A DNA stretch of 64,000 nt from NCBI RefSeq assembly GCF_014836445.1, contig NZ_JACSQV010000013.1, positions 97,608 through 161,607 on the forward strand, written 5' to 3'. Within the stretch, counting starts at the first letter, position 1. Every line of letters starts with the position of its first letter. Positions 19,022 through 27,601 of the stretch are shown here, piece by piece. Made by a program: the position numbers and the translations under genes. Below the pieces are notes generated by a model. The model did not search any database. It was not told the origin of the DNA and saw nothing but the letters and a program-made list of their open reading frames with translations. The stretch is from Cellulomonas avistercoris (GTDB lineage Bacteria; Actinomycetota; Actinomycetes; Actinomycetales; Cellulomonadaceae).

Positions 19022-19675
19022 TCATGCGTCGTCGAGCAGGCCCGACAGGTAGTCGCTCGTCTCGGACGCGGCGCGGTCGGGGTCGCCCGCGACGATGGCC
19101 TCGATGAGCGAGTCGTGCGAGTCGTGCGCGTGCGCGTCGGTGACGAAGTTGAAGCGGATGTTGTCCCCGATGGCCTCGATGAGGTTGTCGTAGAGGGATC
19201 GCAGCACGGGGTTCGCCGAGGTACGGACGATCGCCCGGTGCAGCTCGAGGTCCGTCGAGACCATCTCGTCGAGGTCGCCGCCCGCGTAGGCGCGGGCTCG
19301 GGCGTCACGCTTGGCGAGCAGGTCGGAGGCGTCGGTCGCGGTGCGACGGCGCGCTGCCAGCCGGGCAGCCTCCATCTCCAGCGCCCGGCGCACGGACACG
19401 ACGTCGCGCTGCCGTGCGTCGGCGATCTGCCGGCTCATGGTGACGGCGAGCTCGGAGGACGACAGGACGTAGGTGCCCGACCCCTGGCGCCGGACCAGCA
19501 GCCCCGCGTGCACGAGCGACTGCACCGCCTCGCGCACGGTGTTGCGCCCGACCCCCAGCAGCTCGACGAGCGACGGCTCGGGCGGGATGCGCGACCCCAC
19601 GGGCCACTCCCCGGAGCTGATGCGGGACCGCAGCGACTCGACGGCGGTGTCGATCAGTCCGGTGCGTCGCACCAT
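19022..19675 (-). CDS. GntR/FadR family transcriptional regulator (FCD domain)
   Basis: This is a 217-residue protein. Residues 1-75 are a GntR winged helix (GEWPVGSRIPPEPSLVELLG, VGRNTVREAVQSLVHAGLL, RRQGSGTYVL), and residues about 85-215 are a helical FCD ligand domain with its metal-binding Asp/His pattern (DLELHRAIVRTSANPVL). Such regulators usually respond to small carboxylic acids. ATG 19675 has a strong GAGGAGG upstream. Its target is not evident, since neighbours are a tRNA and a phosphopantetheinyl transferase. Confidence 0.9.
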   Translation of the reverse strand: MVRRTGLIDTAVESLRSRISSGEWPVGSRIPPEPSLVELLGVGRNTVREAVQSLVHAGLLVRRQGSGTYVLSSSELAVTMSRQIADARQRDVVSVRRALEMEAARLAARRRTATDASDLLAKRDARARAYAGGDLDEMVSTDLELHRAIVRTSANPVLRSLYDNLIEAIGDNIRFNFVTDAHAHDSHDSLIEAIVAGDPDRAASETSDYLSGLLDDA

Positions 19676-19825
19676 GGGCGGTGGCCTCCTCGTGGTCGGC
19701 GGCGCGGGACGCGGCCGAGACGGACGGCCGCGGTGCCACCGTCCCCGAGTCAACACGTCCGACGACCCGACGACCAGTCTGACGCCTGCAGCGCCCCCGG
19801 CGTGTCGCGCGCGAGCGTCCGCAGG

Positions 19826-20443
19826 TCAGCGCGGCAGCGCGAGCGCGGTGACGACCAGACCGCGCCCCGCCGCCCAGCGGCCGTGCAGCACGTCGACCCC
19901 CAGACCGGGGCGGTCCACGTGCGCGGTGAAGACGCCGTCACCGACCCCGATCCTCACGTCCTCGAAGCCGAGCCACGTGCCGACGGCCGGGGACCACACC
20001 TTGTAGACGGACTCCTTGGCGGAGAAGACGAGCCGCTCGGGCCACGTCCCGGCGGCGTGCGCGGCCCGCTCGTCGTGCGACATCACGAGGTCAGCCACGC
20101 CCGCGGGCAGGGCTGCGAGCGGCTCGGCGTCGATCCCGACGCCCACCCACGCGTCGGCGCGCGCGACCGCGGCCGCGCGGTAGCCGTCGCAGTGCGTCAG
20201 GGCGCCGACGACGCCCGCGGGCCACACCGGCGACCGGTCCGGGGCGCTCGGCACGGCCGGCCGGCCGGCCCCGAGCAGCTCCAGAGCGTCGCGCGCGCAC
20301 GCCCGCACGGCGGCGTACTCGGCGCGTCGCGCGGGCACGGCCCGTGCGACCGCGGCGGCCTCGTCACCGAGCAGCGGGGCCGCGGCGGACGCCCCGAACG
20401 CCTCGACCCCGACGACGCCGGGCGGCAGGAGGTCGGCGAGCAC
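19826..20443 (-). CDS. 4'-phosphopantetheinyl transferase (EntD/Sfp type)
   Basis: The 205-residue protein contains [10 protein letters not shown] (Mg-binding Asp) and [13 protein letters not shown], the signature of Sfp/EntD-type transferases, and an upstream [18 protein letters not shown] block. It moves phosphopantetheine from CoA onto carrier domains of peptide, polyketide or siderophore synthases. No such synthase is in the window, so the partner lies elsewhere. The GTG start at 20443 is divergent from argS across 71 bases, with a CACACT hexamer 6 bases upstream of the GTG. Confidence 0.9.
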   Translation of the reverse strand: MLADLLPPGVVGVEAFGASAAAPLLGDEAAAVARAVPARRAEYAAVRACARDALELLGAGRPAVPSAPDRSPVWPAGVVGALTHCDGYRAAAVARADAWVGVGIDAEPLAALPAGVADLVMSHDERAAHAAGTWPERLVFSAKESVYKVWSPAVGTWLGFEDVRIGVGDGVFTAHVDRPGLGVDVLHGRWAAGRGLVVTALALPR

Positions 20444-20502
20444 GCCCCCAGTGTGTCGGCTCGACGGGCGAATCCTGTCGCAGGCGGCCCGCGCCGGTCG
20501 CC

Positions 20503-20508
20503 TACCCT
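20503..20508 (+). promoter_or_regulatory. -10 element of a leaderless argS promoter
   Basis: TACCCT is followed by 6 bases and the argS GTG. No Shine-Dalgarno lies between, so transcription should begin at or next to the start codon. Confidence 0.5.
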
Positions 20509-20514
20509 GGGACC

Positions 20515-22197
20515 GTGACTCCCGACCAGCTCGCCGACGCACTGCGCGGCGCTCTCGTGCACGCCGTCGACGACGGCACGTTCGCCCTCGACCCGGCCGC
20601 GATCCCGGCCCGTGTGCACATCGAGCGACCCCGTCAGCGCGAGCACGGCGACTGGTCCACGAACGTCGCGCTGCAGCTCGCCAAGAAGGCCGGCGTGAAC
20701 CCGCGCGCGTTCGCCGAGGAGCTCGCCCGCCGCCTGGGCGGCGTGCCGGGCATCGCCGCGGTCGAGATCGCGGGCCCGGGGTTCCTCAACATCCGCCTCG
20801 ACGCGGCGGCGGCCGGCGAGCTCGCGCGCGGCATCGTCGAGCAGGGTGCGGCGTACGGCACCAACGACACCTTCGCGGGGCTCAAGGTCAACCTCGAGTT
20901 CGTCTCGGCCAACCCGACGGGGCCGCTGCACATCGGCGGCGTGCGCTGGGCCGCGGTCGGGGACGCGCTCGCGCGCGTGCTGACCGCGTCGGGCGCCGAC
21001 GTGACGCGCGAGTACTACTTCAACGACCACGGCGCGCAGATCGACCGGTTCGCGCGGTCGCTGGTCGCCCGCGCGCGCGGCCAGGAGGCGCCGGAGGACG
21101 GGTACGGCGGGCAGTACATCGCCGAGATCGCCGACCGCGTCATCGCCGACGCGCTCGCGGCCGGTGAGCCCGACCCGCGCACGCTGCCCGACGACGAGGC
21201 GCGCGAGGCGTTCCGTGCACGTGGGGTCGAGCTGATGTTCGGCGAGATCAAGCAGTCGCTGCACGACTTCGGCGTGGACTTCGACGTCTACTTCCACGAG
21301 GACTCGCTGCACGAGTCGGGGGCCGTCGACCGGGCCGTCGCGCGCCTGCGCGAGAGCGGCCACATGTTCGAGGCGGACGGCGCGCTGTGGCTGCGCACCA
21401 CCGACTTCGGCGACGACAAGGACCGCGTCGTCATCAAGTCGGACGGCGAGGCCGCCTACATCGCGGGTGACATCGCGTACTACCTCGACAAGCGCGAGCG
21501 CGGGTTCGACCGTGTCGTCATCATGCTGGGCTCGGACCACCACGGCTACGTCGGCCGCATGATGGCCGTCTGCGCGGCCTTCGGCGACACCCCGCACGTG
21601 CACCTCGAGCTGCTCATCGGCCAGCTCGTCAACCTCATGCGGAACGGCGAGCCCGTCCGGATGTCGAAGCGCGCCGGGACCGTCGTCACGATCGACGACC
21701 TCGTCGAGGCCGTCGGCGTGGACGCCGCGCGCTACGCGCTGTCGCGCTCGTCGTCCGACCAGCAGATCGACCTCGACCTCGACCTGCTGACCAAGGCGAC
21801 CAACGAGAACCCCGTGTTCTACGTCCAGTACGCGCACGCCCGCACGGCGGCCGTCGCACGCAACGCCGCCGACGCGGGCGTGCGCCGCGAGGACGGGTTC
21901 GACGCCTCGCTGCTCGACCACGAGTCCGAGGCCAAGCTGCTCGGGCTGCTCGCGGACTTCCCCCGGGTCGTCGCGCAGGCGGCGGACCTGCGCGAGCCGC
22001 ACCGCGTGGCCCGTTACGCCGAGGCCGTCGCCGGGGCGTACCACAAGTGGTACGACCAGAAGCTGCGCGTCGTGCCTTTCGGGGACGAGGCCGTCACCGA
22101 CGCGCACCGCACGCGGCTGTGGCTCAACGACGCGACGCGCCAGGTGCTTGCGAACGCGCTGGGCCTGCTGGGGGTCGGCGCCCCGGAGCGGATGTGA
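20515..22197 (+). CDS. argS: Arginyl-tRNA synthetase
   Basis: The 560-residue class I synthetase has the HIGH-type motif in [20 protein letters not shown], the KMSKS-type loop [11 protein letters not shown], an N-terminal Add-1 domain and the C-terminal anticodon-binding DALR domain ([19 protein letters not shown]). It charges tRNA-Arg, one copy of which lies 1.6 kb away. GTG 20515 is chosen because it is 6 bases after a -10 element and gives the normal family length. Its stop overlaps the lysA start (GTGA), a conserved actinobacterial pair. Confidence 0.96.
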   Translation: MTPDQLADALRGALVHAVDDGTFALDPAAIPARVHIERPRQREHGDWSTNVALQLAKKAGVNPRAFAEELARRLGGVPGIAAVEIAGPGFLNIRLDAAAAGELARGIVEQGAAYGTNDTFAGLKVNLEFVSANPTGPLHIGGVRWAAVGDALARVLTASGADVTREYYFNDHGAQIDRFARSLVARARGQEAPEDGYGGQYIAEIADRVIADALAAGEPDPRTLPDDEAREAFRARGVELMFGEIKQSLHDFGVDFDVYFHEDSLHESGAVDRAVARLRESGHMFEADGALWLRTTDFGDDKDRVVIKSDGEAAYIAGDIAYYLDKRERGFDRVVIMLGSDHHGYVGRMMAVCAAFGDTPHVHLELLIGQLVNLMRNGEPVRMSKRAGTVVTIDDLVEAVGVDAARYALSRSSSDQQIDLDLDLLTKATNENPVFYVQYAHARTAAVARNAADAGVRREDGFDASLLDHESEAKLLGLLADFPRVVAQAADLREPHRVARYAEAVAGAYHKWYDQKLRVVPFGDEAVTDAHRTRLWLNDATRQVLANALGLLGVGAPERM

Positions 22198-23573
22198 GCG
22201 AGCCGCTCGGCCTGCCCTGGTCGACGGGCGTCGTGCGGGGTGCCGACGGTGCCGTGCGCGTCGCGGGCGTCGACGTGCGCGACCTGGCGGCCACGCACGC
22301 CACGCCCGCCTACGTGCTCGACGAGGCGGACCTGCGGGCCCGCGCCCGCGGCTACCGCGAGGCGTTCGAGGCCGCGTGCGCCGAGCTCGGCACGGGGGTC
22401 GACGTGTACTACGCGGGCAAGGCGCTGCTGACGCGCGCCGTCGCGCGCTGGGTGCACGACGAGGGCCTGCGCGTCGACACCGCGAGCGGCGGGGAGCTGG
22501 CGGTCGCGCTGGCGGCCGGAGTCCCGGGCGCGCACGTCGGCCTGCACGGCAACAACAAGTCGGACGACGAGCTGCGTGCCGCCCTCGACGCCGGGGTCGG
22601 GCGCATCATCGTCGACTCGCTGGTCGAGGTGGACCGCCTGGCCGCGCTCGTGCGCACGCACCGCGGTCCGGGCGGTGCGCCGGCCCCCGTCATGGTCCGC
22701 GTGACGACCGGCGTGCACGCCGGGGGGCACGAGTTCATCTCGACGGCGCACGAGGACCAGAAGTTCGGGCTCTCGCTCGCGTCCGGCCCCGACGGCGGCG
22801 ACAGCCCGGCGCTCACCGGGCTGCTCCGCGTCCTGGACCACCCCGAGCTGCACCTGCTCGGGATCCACTCGCACATCGGCTCGCAGATCCTCGACGCCTC
22901 CGGGTTCGCGGTGGCCGCGCAGCGCGTGCTCGCGCTGCGCGCGGAGCTGCACGACCGCACGGGCGTCCTGGTCGACGAGGTCGACCTCGGCGGCGGGTAC
23001 GGCATCGCCTACCTGCCCGGCGAGGTCCCGCTCGACCCGGACCGCATCGCCAAGGAGGTCGTGCAGGCCGTCGCCGACGCTGCGCGCGAGCTCGGCACAC
23101 CGCTGCCGCGGCTGTCGATCGAGCCGGGGCGCGCGATCGTCGGGCCCGCGGGCCTGACCCTGTACACGGTCGGCACCGTCAAGCCCGTGCGGCTCGACGA
23201 CGGTCGCGTCCGCACGTACGTGTCGGTCGACGGCGGCATGAGCGACAACATCCGTCCCGCGCTGTACGGCGCGCAGTACCACGCCGAGATCGTGTCGCGG
23301 CTGTCGGACGTCGAGCCGGTGCTCGCGCGGGTCGTCGGCAAGCACTGCGAGAGCGGCGACGTCGTCGTCCACGAGGTGCAGCTGCCGGGCGACGTCCGCG
23401 CGGGGGACCTGCTCGCCGTGGCCGCCACGGGCGCGTACGGGCGCTCCATGGCCTCGAACTACAACCTGCTGACGCGACCGCCCGTCGTCGCGGTGACGGC
23501 GGGGGAGGCGCGGGTGCTGGTGCGTCGCGAGACGGTGGACGACCTCCTGGCGCTCGACGTCTCCGCGACCTGA
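22194..23573 (+). CDS. lysA: Diaminopimelate decarboxylase
   Basis: The 459-residue fold-type III PLP enzyme has [13 protein letters not shown] (PLP Lys), [33 protein letters not shown] and KHCESGDV (active-site Cys). It converts meso-diaminopimelate to lysine, the last step of the pathway. Translation is coupled to argS through a 4-bp overlap. In related genomes hom usually follows directly; here a 7.6-kb haem cluster intervenes. Confidence 0.96.
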   Translation: MSEPLGLPWSTGVVRGADGAVRVAGVDVRDLAATHATPAYVLDEADLRARARGYREAFEAACAELGTGVDVYYAGKALLTRAVARWVHDEGLRVDTASGGELAVALAAGVPGAHVGLHGNNKSDDELRAALDAGVGRIIVDSLVEVDRLAALVRTHRGPGGAPAPVMVRVTTGVHAGGHEFISTAHEDQKFGLSLASGPDGGDSPALTGLLRVLDHPELHLLGIHSHIGSQILDASGFAVAAQRVLALRAELHDRTGVLVDEVDLGGGYGIAYLPGEVPLDPDRIAKEVVQAVADAARELGTPLPRLSIEPGRAIVGPAGLTLYTVGTVKPVRLDDGRVRTYVSVDGGMSDNIRPALYGAQYHAEIVSRLSDVEPVLARVVGKHCESGDVVVHEVQLPGDVRAGDLLAVAATGAYGRSMASNYNLLTRPPVVAVTAGEARVLVRRETVDDLLALDVSAT

Positions 23574-23657
23574 GCGGTCCGATCCGCACCGGTTCGCCCT
23601 GGTCACGGCCCCGTCGCCAGCAGGACGTGTGTCCTACTCCACTCCGTCCGCGCCTTG

Positions 23658-23676
23658 GTAGGTGAGCCTTACCTAG
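23658..23676. promoter_or_regulatory. DtxR/IdeR-like iron box upstream of hmuT
   Basis: The 19-mer GTAGGTGAGCCTTACCTAG matches the DtxR consensus (TTAGGTTAGSCTAACCTAA) at 15 of 19 positions. A further half site GGTTAGGTT follows at once. It lies 51 bases before the hmuT start, where an iron-bound repressor would block transcription. Confidence 0.75.
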
Positions 23677-23726
23677 GTTAGGTTCGCCTGGCGGCGCCCT
23701 CGCGCCGCGTCCCCCGGACGAAGGCG

Positions 23727-24824
23727 GTGAACGGCGTGCGCGCGCGTGCGACCCTGCTCGCGACCATGGCGACGCTGCTCGTCGTGCTGACGACGGCCTG
23801 CTCCGGCCCCGGCGACGCCGTCGCCGCCGAGGCGGACGGCGGCCGACGCCTCGCCGACGTCACGCCGGTGGACGACCCGAGGGTCGCGACCGGCCCCGCC
23901 ACCGCGGTCGTGGCCGACGCCTCCGTCCGGCCCGTCACCGACGACCCCGACCCGCGGCTGCCCGTGACCGTGACCGACGCGCAGGGCACCGAGGTCACCG
24001 TCGACGACGTCTCGCGCATCCTCGCGCTCGACGTCTACGGCACCCTCGCCCGCACCGTCTTCGAGCTCGGGCTCGGCGACCGCGTCGTCGGTCGCGACCT
24101 GTCGTCCGGCTTCGCGGAGGTCGCCGACCGACCGCTCGTCACGGCGGGTGGCCACGACCTGTCCGCCGAGGCGATCCTCGACCTCGCGCCGACCGTCATC
24201 GTCACCGACACCACGCTCGGCCCCTGGGACGTCGTGCTGCAGGTGCGCGAGGCCGGGATCCCGGTGGTCGTCGTCGACTCGCACCGCGACGTGAACGGTG
24301 CGCCCGACCTCGTGCGGCAGGTCGCCGCCGGCCTCGGCGTCGGCGCCGCGGGCGAGGAGCTCGCGCAGCGCACGCAGGCCGAGATCGAGGCGAAGGTCGC
24401 GCAGATCGCGCAGGTCGCGCCCGCCGACCCGGCCGACCGGTTGCGGATCGTCTTCCTCTACGTGCGCGGCCAGGCGGGGATCTACTACATGTTCGGCGAG
24501 GGGTCGGGCTCCGGTGCGCTCATCGAGGCGCTCGGTGGCGTCGACGTCGCGCACGAGATCGGCTGGCGCGGCATGCGCCCCGTCAACGACGAGGGGCTGG
24601 TCGCGGCGTCTCCCGACGTCATCCTCATGATGACGGACGGCCTGACCTCCGTCGGTGGCGTCGACGGCCTGCTCGACCGCCTGCCCGCGATCGCCAGCAC
24701 GCCCGCGGGCGAGCGCCGGCGGATCGTCGACATGGAGGGTTCGCAGGTCCTCAGCTTCGGTCCGACCACGGCCGACGTGCTCGACGCCCTCGCGGTCGCG
24801 CTGTACGCGCCGGGGCAGCCGTGA
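23727..24824 (+). CDS. hmuT: Haem ABC transporter substrate-binding lipoprotein
   Basis: The 365-residue protein has a signal sequence ending VVLTTACSG (lipid attachment near Cys25, with Thr rather than Leu at -3) and a Fe/B12-type periplasmic-binding domain from about 95. Motifs include RILALDVYGTLARTVFELG, VVGRDLSS, LAPTVIVTDTT and EIGWRGMRPVNDEGLVAASPD. The family delivers haem to HmuUV at the membrane. GTG 23727 is used; a GTG three codons later is also possible. It begins an overlapping operon with hmuU, hmuV and the next surface gene. Confidence 0.92.
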   Translation: MNGVRARATLLATMATLLVVLTTACSGPGDAVAAEADGGRRLADVTPVDDPRVATGPATAVVADASVRPVTDDPDPRLPVTVTDAQGTEVTVDDVSRILALDVYGTLARTVFELGLGDRVVGRDLSSGFAEVADRPLVTAGGHDLSAEAILDLAPTVIVTDTTLGPWDVVLQVREAGIPVVVVDSHRDVNGAPDLVRQVAAGLGVGAAGEELAQRTQAEIEAKVAQIAQVAPADPADRLRIVFLYVRGQAGIYYMFGEGSGSGALIEALGGVDVAHEIGWRGMRPVNDEGLVAASPDVILMMTDGLTSVGGVDGLLDRLPAIASTPAGERRRIVDMEGSQVLSFGPTTADVLDALAVALYAPGQP

Positions 24825-25897
24825 GCGCGCCCGCCGGCGCCGTCGCTGCGCCGCAGCGGGGCACGGCCTGGCGCCGCAGCGCGCTGTTCGTCGGGCTGGC
24901 CGTGGCGCTCGTGGTCCTCGCGGTCGTCGCCGCGGGGACGGGCCAGCTGCGCGTGCCACCGGCCGAGGTGCTCGGCTCGGTGCTGCACCGCCTCGGCCTG
25001 GACGTCGGGCCCCTGCCCGCGCACCAGCACGGCGAGCAGGCGCTGTGGACGATCCGCTTCCCGCGCGTCGTCATGGCGATGCTGGTGGGCGCGGCGCTGG
25101 CCACCGGCGGTGCCGTGCTGCAGGGCGTCTTCGGCAACCCGCTCGCCGACCCGGGCATCGTCGGGGTGTCCTCCGGTGCCGCCGTCGGCGCGTGCCTCGT
25201 CATCGTGACCGGCTGGACGTTCGCCGGGCCGTGGACGGTCGCGCTGCTCGCGTTCGTCGGCGGGCTGGCGGCCACGCTGCTGGTGTACCTGACCGCACGC
25301 GGCGGAGGGCGTACCGAGGTCGTGACGCTCGTGCTCACGGGTGTCGCCGTCAACGCCGTCGGCGGTGCCGCGGTCGCGTTCCTGACCTTCCTGGGTGACA
25401 CGCAGGCGCGCGAGCAGATCGTCTTCTGGCAGCTCGGGAGCCTCAACGGCACGCGCTGGGTGTACGTCGCCGTCGTCGCGCCCCTCGTCCTCGTCGGGCT
25501 GGTCGCCGCCGTCCTCATGAGCCACCGCCTCGACCTGCTCGCGCTCGGCGAGCGGCCGGCGCGGCACCTCGGCGTCGACGTCGAGCGGCTGCGCGTCGGG
25601 GCCGTCGTCGTGGTCGCGGTCCTCACGGCCGCCGCGGTGGCGTTCTGCGGCGTCATCGGGTTCGTCGGGCTCGTCGTCCCGCACCTCGTCCGCATGCTGG
25701 TGGGGCCGTCGCACGCCGTGCTCGTGCCGGCCTCGGCCCTCGGGGGAGCGGTGCTGCTCGTCGGCGCGGACCTCGTGGCGCGCACCGCCGTCCCCTACGC
25801 CGACCTGCCCATCGGGATGCTGACGGCGCTCGTCGGCGGGCCGTTCTTCTTCTGGCTGATCCGCCGCACCCGCCGCTCGGCCGGAGGGTGGGCATGA
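24821..25897 (+). CDS. hmuU: Haem ABC transporter permease (FecCD family)
   Basis: The 358-residue protein has about ten membrane helices and the FecCD signatures LWTIRFPRVVMAMLVGAALA, VLQGVFGNPLADPGIVGVSS, WQLGSLNGTRW, LGERPARHLGVD, and GVIGFVGLVVPHLVRMLVGP. It forms the channel of the HmuTUV haem importer. The GTG start overlaps the hmuT stop by 4 bp (GTGA). Confidence 0.95.
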   Translation: MSAPAGAVAAPQRGTAWRRSALFVGLAVALVVLAVVAAGTGQLRVPPAEVLGSVLHRLGLDVGPLPAHQHGEQALWTIRFPRVVMAMLVGAALATGGAVLQGVFGNPLADPGIVGVSSGAAVGACLVIVTGWTFAGPWTVALLAFVGGLAATLLVYLTARGGGRTEVVTLVLTGVAVNAVGGAAVAFLTFLGDTQAREQIVFWQLGSLNGTRWVYVAVVAPLVLVGLVAAVLMSHRLDLLALGERPARHLGVDVERLRVGAVVVVAVLTAAAVAFCGVIGFVGLVVPHLVRMLVGPSHAVLVPASALGGAVLLVGADLVARTAVPYADLPIGMLTALVGGPFFFWLIRRTRRSAGGWA

Positions 25898-26721
25898 GCG
25901 TCCTGCGGGCCGAGGGCGTCCGCGTCGCGTACGGCGCCCACACGGTCCTCGACGGCGTCGACCTCGAGGTCGCCGCCGGTGAGGTCGTCGCGCTCGTCGG
26001 GCCGAACGGGGCCGGCAAGTCGACGCTGCTGTCGGTGCTCGGCGGCGACCCGCGTCCCGACGCGGGGCGCGTCCTGCTCGACGGCGTCGAGCTGCAGGCG
26101 CAGGACCTGCGGCGGCTGGCCCGGCGGCGGGCGGTCATGCTGCAGGAGACGCGGCTGTCCTTCCCGTTCCGGGTCGAGGAGGTCGTGCACATGGGGCGGC
26201 ACCCGTGGCGCGGCACGCCGCAGGAGGACGGTGACGACGCCGTGGTCGCGGCGGCCATGTCGGACGCGGACGTCGTCCACCTGGCGGCCCGCACGTTCCC
26301 CACGCTGTCCGGCGGCGAGAAGGCCCGCACGTCGTTCGCCCGCACCCTCGCCCAGCAGGCGCCCGTGCTGCTGCTCGACGAGCCCACGGCCGCGCTGGAC
26401 GTGCGTCACCAGGAGGCGCTGCTCGCGCGCGTGCGGCAGGCCGCGCGGGAGGGCGCCGCCGTCGTCGTCGTGCTGCACGACCTCACGCTCGCCGCGGCGT
26501 GGGCCGACCGCGTCGTCGTGCTCGCCGACGGGCGCGTCCGGGCCGACGGCGCACCGGCCGACGTCCTGACGTCGGACCTGCTCTCGGCGGTCTACCAGCA
26601 CCCGGTCGACGTGTGGCACCGGCCGTCGGGCGTGCCCGGCGCGCCCGCCGAGATCGTCGTCCTGCCCGTGCGCGCGCCCCGCGACGCCGCGCCCCCCGCC
26701 CCCACCCAGGAGACCCCATGA
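25894..26721 (+). CDS. hmuV: Haem ABC transporter ATP-binding protein
   Basis: The 275-residue ATPase has Walker A GPNGAGKSTLL, the Q-loop near RRAVMLQETRLSFPF, signature TLSGGEKAR, Walker B VLLLDEPTAALD and switch His in VVVVLHDL. The FPFRVEEVVHMGRHPW segment is typical of HmuV/BtuD-type haem and B12 importers. ATG 25894 overlaps the hmuU stop (ATGA); two in-frame codons upstream are less likely. The 3' end overlaps the next gene by 4 bp. Confidence 0.95.
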   Translation: MSVLRAEGVRVAYGAHTVLDGVDLEVAAGEVVALVGPNGAGKSTLLSVLGGDPRPDAGRVLLDGVELQAQDLRRLARRRAVMLQETRLSFPFRVEEVVHMGRHPWRGTPQEDGDDAVVAAAMSDADVVHLAARTFPTLSGGEKARTSFARTLAQQAPVLLLDEPTAALDVRHQEALLARVRQAAREGAAVVVVLHDLTLAAAWADRVVVLADGRVRADGAPADVLTSDLLSAVYQHPVDVWHRPSGVPGAPAEIVVLPVRAPRDAAPPAPTQETP

Positions 26722-27521
26722 CCCCCGTCCTGCGTCGGCCGGCCCTGACCGCCGCCGTCCTCGCGTCCGCCGCTCTCGTCGCGACGGTCCCGCCCGCGTC
26801 GGCCGCGCCCTCGACGGCGTCCGTGACCGTCGACCGCGTCGACGGCCTGCCTGCGGGCGAGCCGACGTCCCTGCAGGTCACCGGGTCCGGGTTCCAGGTC
26901 GTGACCGGAGGCTTCGGCGGCCTGTACGTGCTGTTCGGGTGGGTCGACGACCCCGCGGGCGGCACGTGGCGGCCCAGCCAGGGCGGTGCGACGGGTACGG
27001 ACCTGCGCTACGCCGTGGACGAGGCGGCGCGCGACAACGCGGGCTACCAGGTCTTCGTCGCGTTCCCCGGGTCGCAGACGGCGGTCGAGGCGAACGGCGG
27101 CACCTTCGGCGAGGACGGGTCGTTCAGCGCCACCGTCACCGTGCCAGGTGCCCGGTTCGCGGCACTGGACGCCGCGGGCGGCACGAGCGAGATCGACTGC
27201 CTGCAGGTCACGTGCGGCGTCCTGACGATCGGCGCGCACGGCGTCGAGAACGCCACCAACGAGACGTTCACCCCCGTGACCTTCGCGTCCGACGACGCGC
27301 CCGCGACGCCGACGACCGAGCCGTCCGCGACCGAGCCGTCCGACCCCGCGCCGAGCCCGACCGCCGAACCGACGGTCGCGGCCGCGGTGGGGGACGCGGT
27401 GGACGACGCGGACGCGGGCGGCTCCGCCCTCCTGCCGGCACTCGCCGGCGGCGCCGCGGTGCTCGCCGCGGCCGCCGGTGCCGTGTGGTGGCGTGCGCGA
27501 CGTCGCGGCTCCGCCGCGTGA
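26718..27521 (+). CDS. Membrane-anchored surface protein of the haem cluster
   Basis: The 267-residue protein has a signal peptide (about 1-31, PPASAAP cleavage region), one extracellular domain (about 35-195), an acidic Pro/Thr/Glu linker and a C-terminal membrane helix ending RARRRGSAA. The domain has LQVTGSGFQ, GGLYVLFGWVDD, a DCLQVTC cysteine pair and NETFTPVTF, and is a divergent copy of the repeated domain of the HtaA protein encoded downstream. There is no LPxTG-like motif, so it stays membrane-bound. ATGA overlap with hmuV suggests it passes haem from the wall protein to HmuT; this is inference. Confidence 0.82.
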   Translation: MTPVLRRPALTAAVLASAALVATVPPASAAPSTASVTVDRVDGLPAGEPTSLQVTGSGFQVVTGGFGGLYVLFGWVDDPAGGTWRPSQGGATGTDLRYAVDEAARDNAGYQVFVAFPGSQTAVEANGGTFGEDGSFSATVTVPGARFAALDAAGGTSEIDCLQVTCGVLTIGAHGVENATNETFTPVTFASDDAPATPTTEPSATEPSDPAPSPTAEPTVAAAVGDAVDDADAGGSALLPALAGGAAVLAAAAGAVWWRARRRGSAA

Positions 27522-27601
27522 CCCCCCCGACCTCCCTGACGCCGGCCCGGCCACGCGCCACCGGCACCCGCTCGCACGTCCGTCCCCGAGAGAGGAACAC
27601 G